From the NCBI RefSeq assembly GCF_000687835.1, contig NZ_JHYB01000005.1, forward strand, positions 62,001 through 126,000: a DNA stretch of 64,000 nucleotides, in the 5' to 3' direction. The DNA comes from Haploplasma modicum ATCC 29102 (GTDB taxonomy: Bacteria > Bacillota_I > Bacilli_A > Acholeplasmatales > Acholeplasmataceae). The notes beneath the pieces were generated by a model that was not told the DNA's origin, did not search any database, and worked only from the letters and a program-made list of their open reading frames with translations. Within the stretch, counting starts at the first letter, position 1; every line of letters starts with the position of its first letter. The translations under genes were made by a program, and so were the position numbers. Positions 53,659-62,345 of the stretch are shown one piece after another.

Positions 53659-54219
53659 ATGATAATATTAGCAAGTAATTCAACTAGAAGAATTGATTTA
53701 TTAAAAGATGCAGGATTTAATTTTGAAGTTATACCAAGTAATATAGAAGAAAATATTAAAAAAGAATTGAAACCATTTGAAAATGCAATGGGATTATCAA
53801 GGGAAAAAGCACTAGATGTGTTTAGTAGAAATCCTGATAAAATCATTTTAGCAGCAGATACAATTGTTGCTTATAAAAATGAGATATTTGGAAAACCTAA
53901 GGATAAAGAAGATGCTTTTAGAATGTTAAAAACATTATCAAATAAAACTCATGATGTAATAACAGGGGTAACAATTATTAATAATGATAATGTGGATACT
54001 TTTTATTCTAAAAGTAGTGTAACTTTCAATGAACTATCTGATGACGATATCTTAAGTTATATTAACACTGGTGAGCCTATAGGAAAAGCGGGTAGTTATG
54101 CAATTCAAGGGCTAGGGAAAAACTTAATAAAGACATTTAATGGTGATTTCTTCACAATTGTAGGGTTACCATTAAAGCAAGTAGTTGATAAATTAAACTT
54201 AATTTTAAGTGATAAATAA
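53659..54219 (+). CDS. maf: Maf-type nucleoside triphosphate pyrophosphatase
   Basis: The 186-residue protein starts at the ATG at 53659 (MIILASNSTRRIDLLKDAG), the standard Maf beginning; the upstream ATG at 53602 lies in the promoter. ILAADTIVAYKNEIFGKPKD carries the conserved catalytic Asp and Lys. SYAIQGLGKNLIKTFNGDFFTIVGLP near the end is also typical. It hydrolyses dTTP, UTP or modified nucleotides. The gene faces away from tilS. Confidence 0.94.
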   Translation: MIILASNSTRRIDLLKDAGFNFEVIPSNIEENIKKELKPFENAMGLSREKALDVFSRNPDKIILAADTIVAYKNEIFGKPKDKEDAFRMLKTLSNKTHDVITGVTIINNDNVDTFYSKSSVTFNELSDDDILSYINTGEPIGKAGSYAIQGLGKNLIKTFNGDFFTIVGLPLKQVVDKLNLILSDK

Positions 54220-54277
54220 AATTTATCAACATTTTGTTATATAATTATGTAATAATTAAGGTAAAATAATATAAACC

Positions 54278-54307
54278 TTGTTAATTTTTGTGATTTTAAA
54301 GTATAAT
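54278..54307 (+). promoter_or_regulatory. Promoter of the cysS operon
   Basis: TTGTTA (54278-54283), 18-base spacer, TATAAT (54302-54307). Confidence 0.7.
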
Positions 54308-54330
54308 AAGTTAAAGAAGAGGTATAAGAA

Positions 54331-55635
54331 ATGTTTGAAATTTATAATACAATGACTAGAAAAATTGAAGAATTTAAACCAGTTAAAGATAATCATGTCT
54401 CTATTTATGTTTGTGGACCAACTGTATACTCGTATATTCACATAGGTAATGCTAGACCAGTTATCTTTTTTGATATGCTAAAAAATTATTTAACATATAA
54501 AGGTTATGATGTTAATTATGTTTCAAATATTACTGATATTGATGATAAAATTATAAATGAAGCAAAAGTTTTAAAGGTTAAAGAAGAAGAACTTACTAAT
54601 AAATTTATTGAAGAGTTTATTAAAGATACAAAAAGGATTGGTAGTAAATTACCAGATCAAATGCCTAAAGCAACTAACTACATAAGCGAAATGATCGATT
54701 ATATAGATGATTTAATTGATAAGGGTTATGCATATAAGACTAAATCTGGAGTTTACTTTAAAACAACAAAACTAGATAGTTATGGTTCATTATCAAAGCA
54801 AAATAAAGATGATTTAGAAGAATCAGTTAGAATTGAAAATAAAAGTGATAAGCTTGATTTTAGAGATTTCTCACTTTGGAAAAATACAGAAGAAGGTCTT
54901 TCATACGATAGTCCATTTGGCATAGGAAGACCAGGATGGCATACCGAGTGTGCAGTTATGAATAATGATATTTTTGGTGAAACAATTGATATTCATGGTG
55001 GTGGGACTGATTTAATATTCCCTCATCATGAAAATGAAAATGCACAGACGATTGCTCATAGTAATCATGGTCTTGCTAATTACTGGATGCATGTTGGAAG
55101 AGTAGATTTAGATAACATAAAGATGAGCAAATCACTAAACAATACGATTTTAGTTAAAGATTTAAAAGATCCAATTAGTTACAGATTATTAATTCTTGCT
55201 CATCATTACCGTAATCCAATTAATTATAGTGATGAATTATATTTAGAATTTATTTCGATGTATGATAAAATTATTAGAACACTAAAAAGAACTAGACTGA
55301 TGTTTGGTAGTAGTTTTGATCAAAATATGTTTGATCAAGAGATTTTAAATAAGTTTGAAAAAGAGATGGATCAAGATTTAAATACACCTAATGTTATTAC
55401 TCTAATTCTAGAAGTAATTAAAGAATTAAATAAGACAAATAGTGATATAATTAAAATGATAAAGCTATATAATTCATTAAAAACTATTTTAGAGGTTCTA
55501 GGTTTAATGCCAGAGATTAAATTAGAAGAAAAGACTTTAAAATCATATATGTTATGGCAACAAGCTAGGTTAGATAAAGATTATGCAAAGGCTGATTTGC
55601 TAAGAAAAGAATTGCTAGAAGAAGGTTGGATATAA
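54331..55635 (+). CDS. cysS: Cysteinyl-tRNA synthetase
   Basis: The 434-residue class I enzyme has the HIGH-equivalent CGPTVYSYIHIGNARP (the Cys is a zinc ligand), VSNITDIDDKI, the zinc ligands in GWHTECAVM and FPHHENENAQ, and KMSKSLNN near 272-279. It joins Cys to tRNA-Cys. It is slightly shorter than the usual 460-470 residues. The next gene begins immediately after the stop, giving the conserved cysS-mrnC pair. Confidence 0.97.
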   Translation: MFEIYNTMTRKIEEFKPVKDNHVSIYVCGPTVYSYIHIGNARPVIFFDMLKNYLTYKGYDVNYVSNITDIDDKIINEAKVLKVKEEELTNKFIEEFIKDTKRIGSKLPDQMPKATNYISEMIDYIDDLIDKGYAYKTKSGVYFKTTKLDSYGSLSKQNKDDLEESVRIENKSDKLDFRDFSLWKNTEEGLSYDSPFGIGRPGWHTECAVMNNDIFGETIDIHGGGTDLIFPHHENENAQTIAHSNHGLANYWMHVGRVDLDNIKMSKSLNNTILVKDLKDPISYRLLILAHHYRNPINYSDELYLEFISMYDKIIRTLKRTRLMFGSSFDQNMFDQEILNKFEKEMDQDLNTPNVITLILEVIKELNKTNSDIIKMIKLYNSLKTILEVLGLMPEIKLEEKTLKSYMLWQQARLDKDYAKADLLRKELLEEGWI

Positions 55636-56010
55636 TTGAACGGATTAACACTTGCCTATATTGGGGATGCTTATTATGAACTACAAATTAGAGATCATTT
55701 ATTAAATAAAGGGTATACCCATGTAAAACAATTGCACAGCAAAGCAATTAAATATACATCTAGTATTGCTCAAGCAAATATTGTTCAAATGATGATTGAT
55801 AATAATATTTTATTAGAAGATGAAATAAATGCCTATAAGAGAGGCAGAAATAATAGTACAAGTGGTAGAAAAAATGTAGATGGTGAAACATATGCTAAGG
55901 CTACCGGGTTTGAAAGTATTATTGGATATTTATATTTAGAAAAAAATAATAGATTAGATTTGATCGTTAATATATCAATTAACTATATCGATAAGGGGGA
56001 TTTACAATGA
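55636..56010 (+). CDS. mrnC: Mini-ribonuclease 3
   Basis: The 124-residue protein is an RNase III catalytic domain without the RNA-binding domain. It has LAYIGDAYYELQIRDHLL with the catalytic Asp, RGRNNSTSGRKNVDGETYAKATGFESIIGYLYL with the conserved Glu. It matures 23S rRNA. TTG start directly after the cysS stop; its TGA overlaps the next ATG (ATGA). Confidence 0.94.
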   Translation: MNGLTLAYIGDAYYELQIRDHLLNKGYTHVKQLHSKAIKYTSSIAQANIVQMMIDNNILLEDEINAYKRGRNNSTSGRKNVDGETYAKATGFESIIGYLYLEKNNRLDLIVNISINYIDKGDLQ

Positions 56011-58592
56011 GTGAAGAAATGGCGCATGAAGTAAAGAAAACAAAAGAGAAAAAGCAAAAAGGCCCAAAAACAATCATTTTAGAAGAGCCTATTAAGTTTA
56101 ATGGTGATCTTTTTAGTTCGCCTAAAAATGATGTAAAAACTCCTGAAGTTAATTTAAATTCCAAGATTAAATCTAAAAATGATATTATTGTTGAAAGATA
56201 TAATCCAGATATTGATAAGGGTTTAAGCCTTGCAGAAGTCGAGTCTAGAACAATGGCTGGATATCATAATGCAGTTAATATAGGTAGTAGTAAAACTATA
56301 TTTAACATTATGTTTACAAATATTTTTACATTTTTCAATATTTTAACATTCGGAATTGCTGCATGGTTAATCCAAGCGGATGCTGCAGTAAAGCAACTAG
56401 ATTTTTTAGTAGTAGTAGTTGCCAACCTGATTATAGGTATAATTCAAGAAGTAAAAGCTAAAAAAACAATTGATAATTTATCATTATTATCTGCACCAAC
56501 AGCAATTGTTATTAGAGATTCAAATCAAATGGAAATTGCAGTTAGTGCTATCGTGATTGATGATATTTTTAGATTAAATGGTGGTAAACAAATATCAGCT
56601 GATGCTGTTGTTAGAAGTGGGACTTTAGAAGTTGATGAATCATTACTAACAGGTGAATCTGATATTATTGTAAAAAGAGAAGGGGATCCGCTATATTCTG
56701 GATCTTATGTTGTATCAGGACAGGCTTATGCACAAGTAGTTGCTGTTGGGCATGATATATATGTTCAAAAACTAACAAGTCAAGCTAAGAAGTATCGTAG
56801 ACCAAAGTCAGAACTATTTAGTTCGCTTAAATTTATTATTACATTTGTGGGTATTATAATCTTACCAATGGGTGCAACATTATTTATTTTAATGAATACC
56901 AATACTGCGATGACTTATCAACAAATTGTTTTAAAGACAAGTGGTGCGGTAATTGGGATGATTCCATCTGGACTATTTTTATTAACCAGTAGTGCGCTTG
57001 CCGTTGGTGTTATTAGACTAGCGCAAAATAATACCTTAGTTCAAGAATTATATTGTATTGAAATGTTAGCAAGAATTGATGTATTGTGTTTAGATAAAAC
57101 AGGTACTATTACAGATGGTACTATGACTGTTCACTCAGTAATAGAATATGAAAATAAAACAGGACTTACCATTAAAAATGCAATCTCTGCGATGCTCAAT
57201 GCGCAAGGGGAGCGAAATTTAACAAGTCAAGCATTAGAAGATAGATTTGGAACTGCAAAAAGACTTAGAAGTGTTGCTGAAATTCCATTCTCAAGTGCTA
57301 GAAAATATAGTGCAGTAAGTTTTGATAAATTTGGTACATTAGTTTTAGGGGCACCTGAGTTTGTATTAAAGAAAACTATTCAAAATAAAGATGTATTAGA
57401 GGAAGTTGAAAAACAAGCAAAACTAGGTTATCGTGTTTTAACACTTGCACATACCGAAAATATGATTGAAGATGATAAGTTATCAGGAACAATTAGACCA
57501 CTTGGTTTAATTATGATTGAAGATACAATTAGACCTGATGCAATTGAGACAATTGATTACTTTAAAAAATCAGGTGTTGAAGTTAGAGTAATTTCTGGAG
57601 ATAATCCAGCAACAGTATCAAGAATTGCTCAAAGAGCAGGAATCTTAAATTCAAATAAATATATTAGTTTAGATGGATTATCAGACAATGAAGTAATTGC
57701 AGCAGCAAGTGAATATACTATCTTTGGTAGAGTATCTCCCAACCAAAAGAAAATTTTAGTGGAGACCTTAAAAAATCAAGGTCATACAGTTGCAATGACA
57801 GGTGATGGTGTTAATGATATATTAGCACTAAGAGAAGCAGATACATCGATTGCTCTTGCAAGTGGTAGTGAAGCTGCTAGAAACGTAGCTCACCTTGTTT
57901 TATTAGATTCTAATTTCTCATCAATGCCAAAAGTAGTTCAAGAAGGTAGAAGAGTAATTAATAACATTCAAAAACTATCAGGACTATTCCTTGCTAAGAC
58001 CTTGTTTACAATTCTCTTAGCAACTGTGGCTATTCTTAAAAAAGGTGCATATCCAATTGAACCAAGTCAGTTAATGCCAATTAACTTCCTAGTTATTGGT
58101 ATTCCAACTTTCTTCCTTGCTATGGAATCTAATAATAACCGAGTTGAGGGTAAGTTTATAGTCAATGTTATTAAAGGAGCACTCCCTGGAGCAATTGTTA
58201 TTTTAATTAACAGTCTTATTATCTTTGGATTAAGTAAAACATTAAATATGAGTGATCATGTTCAAACAACATTAATTGTTTCAACAGCAACAGTTACAAT
58301 GTTTATCTTATTAATGAAAATATCGATGCCATTTAATAAATTTAGATTCGTTATATTTATTTCAATGTTACTAATTTTTGTTGGGATAGTATTCTTAAGA
58401 CCAGATATCTTTGAATTGGTACCATTTATTAAATTAAATATATCACCGGTTGAGCCACTAACAGTTAGTCAAATTTTATTATTAATTGTTTTAATTCAAT
58501 CAACATACCCATTACTATATATTTGTTCTAATATTACAACATGGGTAAAATCAATCTTAAATAAAATCGTTAAAGTATTAACAAACTTATAA
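56007..58592 (+). CDS. Cation-translocating P-type ATPase (CtpE-like)
   Basis: The 861-residue protein has the actuator motif LLTGES, the phosphorylation motif DKTGTITDGT (about 359-368) and the hinge MTGDGVNDILALREAD. The membrane motif is IPSGLFLLTSS where many P2 pumps have PEGL; this resembles CtpE-type proteins, which move calcium. Six or more C-terminal segments follow. The first about 60 residues are a charged Lys-rich extension. The gene is inserted between mrnC and rlmB, coupled to mrnC by ATGA, an unusual neighbour in this cluster. The ion is not certain. Confidence 0.88.
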   Translation: MSEEMAHEVKKTKEKKQKGPKTIILEEPIKFNGDLFSSPKNDVKTPEVNLNSKIKSKNDIIVERYNPDIDKGLSLAEVESRTMAGYHNAVNIGSSKTIFNIMFTNIFTFFNILTFGIAAWLIQADAAVKQLDFLVVVVANLIIGIIQEVKAKKTIDNLSLLSAPTAIVIRDSNQMEIAVSAIVIDDIFRLNGGKQISADAVVRSGTLEVDESLLTGESDIIVKREGDPLYSGSYVVSGQAYAQVVAVGHDIYVQKLTSQAKKYRRPKSELFSSLKFIITFVGIIILPMGATLFILMNTNTAMTYQQIVLKTSGAVIGMIPSGLFLLTSSALAVGVIRLAQNNTLVQELYCIEMLARIDVLCLDKTGTITDGTMTVHSVIEYENKTGLTIKNAISAMLNAQGERNLTSQALEDRFGTAKRLRSVAEIPFSSARKYSAVSFDKFGTLVLGAPEFVLKKTIQNKDVLEEVEKQAKLGYRVLTLAHTENMIEDDKLSGTIRPLGLIMIEDTIRPDAIETIDYFKKSGVEVRVISGDNPATVSRIAQRAGILNSNKYISLDGLSDNEVIAAASEYTIFGRVSPNQKKILVETLKNQGHTVAMTGDGVNDILALREADTSIALASGSEAARNVAHLVLLDSNFSSMPKVVQEGRRVINNIQKLSGLFLAKTLFTILLATVAILKKGAYPIEPSQLMPINFLVIGIPTFFLAMESNNNRVEGKFIVNVIKGALPGAIVILINSLIIFGLSKTLNMSDHVQTTLIVSTATVTMFILLMKISMPFNKFRFVIFISMLLIFVGIVFLRPDIFELVPFIKLNISPVEPLTVSQILLLIVLIQSTYPLLYICSNITTWVKSILNKIVKVLTNL

Positions 58593-58593
58593 T

Positions 58594-58618
58594 AAAAGGC
58601 GTGTTATGCGCCTTTTAT
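58594..58618 (+). terminator. Terminator after the P-type ATPase gene
   Basis: AAAAGGCG (58594-58601) pairs with CGCCTTTT (58609-58616). Confidence 0.82.
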
Positions 58619-58686
58619 CTTGAATTCAAAATTAAATAGACTTTATTTTAGTAGTATATTAAAATAAGCGAAAAAGGGGTATTAAT

Positions 58687-59379
58687 ATGTATATTTACGG
58701 AAAAAACATTGTAAAAGAAGCAATAATAAACAAAAGAACAATTTATGAACTATATTTAGATAATAAGTTTAATGATAATAACTTTTTAAATTTATTAAAA
58801 GAACATAATATAAAATATAGTTTTAAAGATAAAGGAGAGTTAAATAATCTCTCAGAAAATGGTGTACATCAAGGTGTAGTTGCTGGGATCAAACCATATG
58901 AATATAAAAACTTAGAAGATATCTTAGATAGTTCAAAAAGACAAAGATTTTTAATTCTAGATGAAATAACTGATCCACATAATCTAGGAGCAATTTTAAG
59001 AACTGCAGAAGCAACAAATCTTGATGGAATTATTATGAGTAAGAAACATCAAGTTCCACTAAATGGAACGGTTGCTAAAGTATCAAGCGGAGCAATTGAA
59101 CATGTTAATGTAATCTTAGTTGGAAATATTAATCAAACAATTACCAAATTAAAAGAAAATAATGTCTTAGTAGTAGGAACAAGTGATAAAGCAACTAATA
59201 GTTATTTAGAAATACCTAAAGATTTATCGGTTGCGATAATTCTTGGAAATGAAGGGACTGGCATTCGCCATCTAGTTAAGGAAAACTGTGATATCTTAGT
59301 TAAAATACCAATGTACGGTAAAGTAAACTCATTAAATGTTAGTGTTGCAGCAGCCTTAATGTTATATGCATCGTTATAA
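58687..59379 (+). CDS. rlmB: 23S rRNA (guanosine-2'-O-)-methyltransferase RlmB
   Basis: The 230-residue SPOUT methyltransferase has the usual N-terminal rRNA-binding part (MYIYGKNIVKEAI...VHQGVVAGI) and the three motifs LDEITDPHNLGAILRTAEA, ILGNEGTGI and IPMYGKVNSLNVSVAAAL. It methylates G in the 23S peptidyl-transferase region in known homologues. It overlaps the sigH-like gene by 14 bases. Confidence 0.94.
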   Translation: MYIYGKNIVKEAIINKRTIYELYLDNKFNDNNFLNLLKEHNIKYSFKDKGELNNLSENGVHQGVVAGIKPYEYKNLEDILDSSKRQRFLILDEITDPHNLGAILRTAEATNLDGIIMSKKHQVPLNGTVAKVSSGAIEHVNVILVGNINQTITKLKENNVLVVGTSDKATNSYLEIPKDLSVAIILGNEGTGIRHLVKENCDILVKIPMYGKVNSLNVSVAAALMLYASL

Positions 59380-59854
59380 TGATTATGAACTAATTTATTT
59401 AGTTCAAAATGAAAACTGTGAAGAGGCATTTAAAAAGCTCTTAGGGAAATATAAACTAATGATCTATAAAAATATTTATCAATATAATCCTGATAAATTC
59501 TATTTTGATGATTATCTTCAAGAAGGGTTAATGTTAATGAATAAAGCAATTAACATTTTTGAAGAAAGAAGAGGCAAAACATTTACTAGATTTTTTGAAC
59601 TAATTTTAAAAAGAAAAATCTTTGAACTAAACAGAAAAAAACCATTATATGAAATATATGATGATTTTGAGATGTTTCCTGATAAAGAACAAAGTATAGA
59701 AGAGATCGACACAGAACATTTAACAAAATTTGAGAACATTGTATTTAATAAATATTTTGTTGAAAATCAAAATATTTCATATATTGCTGAAGTTGAAAAC
59801 AAATCGGTAAAACAAATATATAATGCAATTTATCGAATAAAAAATAAAATTTAA
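59366..59854 (+). CDS. sigH: SigH-like RNA polymerase sigma factor
   Basis: The 162-residue protein is a small sigma-70 factor: region 2 has YLVQNENCEEAFKKLLGKY, FDDYLQEGLMLMNKAINIF and FTRFFELILKRKIFELNRK. Region 4 near the end is a helix-turn-helix (YIAEVENKSVKQIYNAIYRIK). In Bacillus sigH lies between rlmB/yacP and rpmG-secE-nusG, exactly this place, so I call it SigH by synteny. Its role in an organism like this is unknown. Confidence 0.82.
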   Translation: MHRYNDYELIYLVQNENCEEAFKKLLGKYKLMIYKNIYQYNPDKFYFDDYLQEGLMLMNKAINIFEERRGKTFTRFFELILKRKIFELNRKKPLYEIYDDFEMFPDKEQSIEEIDTEHLTKFENIVFNKYFVENQNISYIAEVENKSVKQIYNAIYRIKNKI

Positions 59855-59861
59855 ATATTTA

Positions 59862-59870
59862 TGTTATAAT
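59862..59870 (+). promoter_or_regulatory. Extended -10 promoter of rpmG-secE-nusG
   Basis: TGTTATAAT after the sigH-like stop, with transcription expected to start near 59877, giving a leader of about 70 bases before rpmG. Confidence 0.6.
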
Positions 59871-59924
59871 ATAAAAGTATATTTGACTATGTCATTTAAA
59901 AATGTTAGAATACATTTGCGAATG

Positions 59925-59946
59925 ACCACAAAAAAGGTGGTTTTTT
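59925..59946 (+). promoter_or_regulatory. Hairpin with U-run covering the rpmG ribosome binding site
   Basis: ACCAC (59925-59929) pairs with GTGGT (59937-59941), then six T residues directly before AATG of rpmG. The GGTGG that would serve as ribosome binding site is in the 3' arm. The structure could act as a weak terminator or block translation. Confidence 0.5.
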
Positions 59947-59947
59947 A

Positions 59948-60097
59948 ATGCGTGAAAAAATAAAATTAATTTGTACTGAATGTTTAAGTAGAAATTATGA
60001 CACAACTAAAAATAAACAGACTAATCAAGAACGTCTAGAAATTAACAAGTTTTGTCCAAAATGTAACAAACATACACTACATAAAGAAAGCAAATAG
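59948..60097 (+). CDS. rpmG: 50S ribosomal protein L33
   Basis: The 49-residue protein is [20 protein letters not shown]...[20 protein letters not shown]. Two Cys pairs (CTEC and CPKC) make the zinc-binding form of L33. The gene is too short for the usual length cutoff, but its place before secE-nusG is standard. Its ribosome binding site lies inside a small hairpin. Confidence 0.95.
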   Translation: MREKIKLICTECLSRNYDTTKNKQTNQERLEINKFCPKCNKHTLHKESK

Positions 60098-60106
60098 GAG
60101 GCAGCT

Positions 60107-60532
60107 ATGGCTATTAAAGAAAAAGAAATTGAAAAAAAGAGTAAATTAAGAGAAATCTTAATGACTGAATATCGAGGAGAAAATTTAGTTCTTCTTATAT
60201 TAGCAGTTTTATCTGCAGCATTGTCACTGATCATTATTATTAATAAAGGACCAATCTCAATTGATGAATCATTCCCAATCTTAGGAAAGAGAACAAATCA
60301 ATTAATATTTGCTTGGGTACTATTTGGTATCTCAATGTTAGGTGTAGGTTTAGTTGCAGCACCATTTGTCGCTCCTGCTATTCCAGAACTTAAGAAAATT
60401 AGTTGGGCAAAATGGCCAGAGTTTTTAGATCACAGTGTTAGAGTATTAATATTTATTTTATTATTTATTTTTGTAATTTTTTCATTTGATATTATTGTAT
60501 TAAAACTTCATGACATTATAGGTATGAAATAA
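60107..60532 (+). CDS. secE: Preprotein translocase subunit SecE (long form)
   Basis: The 141-residue protein has the SecE core at its end: FVAPAIPELKKISWAKWPEFLDHSVRVLIFILLFIFVIFSFDIIVLKL, with the conserved amphipathic KKISWAKWPE helix and last membrane segment. Two more membrane segments (about 30-47 and 65-85) precede it, unlike the one-segment SecE of about 60 residues in Bacillus. It stabilises SecY. The stop overlaps the nusG start (TAATG). Confidence 0.92.
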   Translation: MAIKEKEIEKKSKLREILMTEYRGENLVLLILAVLSAALSLIIIINKGPISIDESFPILGKRTNQLIFAWVLFGISMLGVGLVAAPFVAPAIPELKKISWAKWPEFLDHSVRVLIFILLFIFVIFSFDIIVLKLHDIIGMK

Positions 60533-61074
60533 TGGCTGAAAGAAAACGTTGGTACATTGTTCAAACATATTCTGGTCAAGAAAACTCAGTTAAAAAAGAC
60601 TTATTAAGAAGAATTGACAGTATGGGTATGAATGATTTAATTTTTGAAGTTATCGTACCAGAAGAAACAATAGTTGAAACAAAAGCAGACGGGACAGAAA
60701 AAGAAAAAATTAAACAAATGTTCCCTGGATATGTTTTCGTTCAAATGATCGATAAAGAAGATTCATGGTTTGTTGTTAGAAATACACCAAAAGTTACAGG
60801 TTTCCTAGGATCATCAGGTGGTGGAACAAAACCAGTTCCGCTAGAAGATGCTGAAATGGATGCTATTTTATATAAGATAGGTGTTAAACAAAAACCAACA
60901 TTTGAACACTACTTAAACAAAGAAGTTGAAATTATTAGTGGTACATATAATGGCCAAATTGGTAAAGTATCACAAGTTAATGCTGATCAAAATATCGCGA
61001 TAGTAGAAATTCAGTTTTTTGGTAGAGCAACTCCAGTAGAAGTTGAAATCGAAAGTCTTAAAATTTTAATCTAA
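60532..61074 (+). CDS. nusG: Transcription termination/antitermination protein NusG
   Basis: The 180-residue protein has the NGN domain (KRWYIVQTYSGQENSVKKDL, MFPGYVFVQM, VRNTPKVTGFLG) and a C-terminal KOW domain (about 120-180, VEIISGTYNGQIGKVSQVN). It links RNA polymerase to the ribosome and affects pausing. Conserved neighbour of secE. Confidence 0.97.
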   Translation: MAERKRWYIVQTYSGQENSVKKDLLRRIDSMGMNDLIFEVIVPEETIVETKADGTEKEKIKQMFPGYVFVQMIDKEDSWFVVRNTPKVTGFLGSSGGGTKPVPLEDAEMDAILYKIGVKQKPTFEHYLNKEVEIISGTYNGQIGKVSQVNADQNIAIVEIQFFGRATPVEVEIESLKILI

Positions 61075-61081
61075 AAATATA

Positions 61082-61107
61082 AAAGCAGGTTTAATCTGCT
61101 TTTTTTG
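61082..61107 (+). terminator. Terminator of the secE-nusG operon
   Basis: AAAGCAG (61082-61088) pairs with CTGCTTT (61096-61102), then T residues. Confidence 0.85.
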
Positions 61108-61114
61108 TTATAAT
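61106..61114 (+). promoter_or_regulatory. Extended -10 promoter for the membrane protein gene
   Basis: TGTTATAAT adjoining the nusG terminator, 20 bases before the start at 61134. Confidence 0.55.
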
Positions 61115-61133
61115 AGTATAAAGGGGTGATTGA

Positions 61134-61853
61134 ATGAACAAACTACTTAATAGATTTTATTATATGTACTATCTTTCTTATGCACTAACAACAATCCTGA
61201 TATATAATGAAATGAATATTAAAACTACTCCTTTTCATTTTTACTCAGGATTTATAATATTACTAATTTCAACATTTATCTTATTATTTTTCGAACATAA
61301 AATAGGAAAGAAGAGTTTTATCTTTAGTTTATTTCATGTCCTTATATGTTTATTACTTCCAGTGATGATTTTAATTGATTTGGATCTTTTAAGTAAAATA
61401 ATTATATTATCAGGAATTTCAGTAATCTTACTTGCAAAATTTATCTATGCATATAAATTTAATGGTGTAAAAATGGATATTAACAATCTAAACCTAATAC
61501 CCAAATTACTAGCTTCAAACTATCTGATTGTATTTGGTATCAACTTACTATTTAAACATCTATTTTATTTAACAATTTTTTACTTACTATTTAATTTAGT
61601 AATTGAGCTAATTTTATATATTAAAATAAGACCTTATAAAAATGGTTATGAAATGAACTTAGTAATGTCTATTATAGCAATAAGTTTAGTGTTTGCCTTA
61701 ACTTATATAGGTGATTTAGATACGATAAATAGGTATAGTTTTAATATTATACTAAATCTAATAGTACCAGTTCAAGCGATTATAGTAGCGATTTACAGCA
61801 TTTATCTTAATAAGAAAAAAGTTATCGAACTAATGAGTATAATGACAGTATAA
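61134..61853 (+). CDS. Hypothetical multi-pass membrane protein, 239 aa
   Basis: Unrecognised. About seven hydrophobic segments with short polar loops fill the whole length, without a conserved motif that I know. The start is supported by AAGGGGTGA and its own promoter; a terminator follows, so it stands alone. Transport or enzyme function cannot be told. Confidence 0.65.
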   Translation: MNKLLNRFYYMYYLSYALTTILIYNEMNIKTTPFHFYSGFIILLISTFILLFFEHKIGKKSFIFSLFHVLICLLLPVMILIDLDLLSKIIILSGISVILLAKFIYAYKFNGVKMDINNLNLIPKLLASNYLIVFGINLLFKHLFYLTIFYLLFNLVIELILYIKIRPYKNGYEMNLVMSIIAISLVFALTYIGDLDTINRYSFNIILNLIVPVQAIIVAIYSIYLNKKKVIELMSIMTV

Positions 61854-61865
61854 TTTAATAATGAC

Positions 61866-61917
61866 AAAGACTATACCAAAAGAGATCTTAAGATTTCAAA
61901 AAGTATAGTCTTTTTAT
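61866..61917 (+). terminator. Terminator of the 239-aa membrane protein gene
   Basis: AAAGACTATAC (61866-61876) pairs with GTATAGTCTTT (61903-61913), then T residues; an inner AAGATCTTAA-like stem may lengthen it. Confidence 0.8.
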
Positions 61918-61973
61918 TTTTACTAAGAAATTGTAATTGAATTTTAAAAAACTCTAGATATTCATAACATAAC

Positions 61974-61995
61974 ACAAAAAACTGCAATAGCAGTT
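61974..61995 (-). terminator. Terminator after the ORF next to the IS91 remnant
   Basis: On the minus strand AACTGC (61995-61990) pairs with GCAGTT (61985-61980), then TTTTGTG. Confidence 0.65.
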
Positions 61996-62023
61996 AATTT
62001 AAAATAGATTAAGATTTAAAAGA

Positions 62024-62335
62024 TTATTTATTTAACTTTTCGTAAACTTCTTTGGGAACTAATTGACGCGCTTCGCAGTGTGGACAAAACTCAATAGGAA
62101 ATGCCAACTCACCACTAATAATAGCTGGCTTGATTAGAAAAAAGTAAATATTTACTAATTCATTATATGCCAAAGATTGCATGTTAATTATTTCAAAAAT
62201 ACCAGGGACACTAAAAAACTCATCAATAGTTGTCTTAGAATAAGGATTAGCTATATTATATTCTTTTACAATATTCATTTTTTGAGTGATAGCCATTTTT
62301 GTTTGATAGGTATTAAAGTATTTATATTTAGTCAT
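62024..62335 (-). CDS. Hypothetical protein adjacent to IS91-type remnant, 103 aa
   Basis: Unrecognised. The soluble 103-residue protein has a lone CPHC pair in EFCPHCEARQLVPKEVY near the end, which could bind zinc or be chance. It starts 11 bases after the stop of the broken transposase and has its own terminator, so it may be a passenger gene of the element or an unrelated gene. Confidence 0.45.
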   Translation of the reverse strand: MTKYKYFNTYQTKMAITQKMNIVKEYNIANPYSKTTIDEFFSVPGIFEIINMQSLAYNELVNIYFFLIKPAIISGELAFPIEFCPHCEARQLVPKEVYEKLNK

Positions 62336-62345
62336 TAAAATTTAT

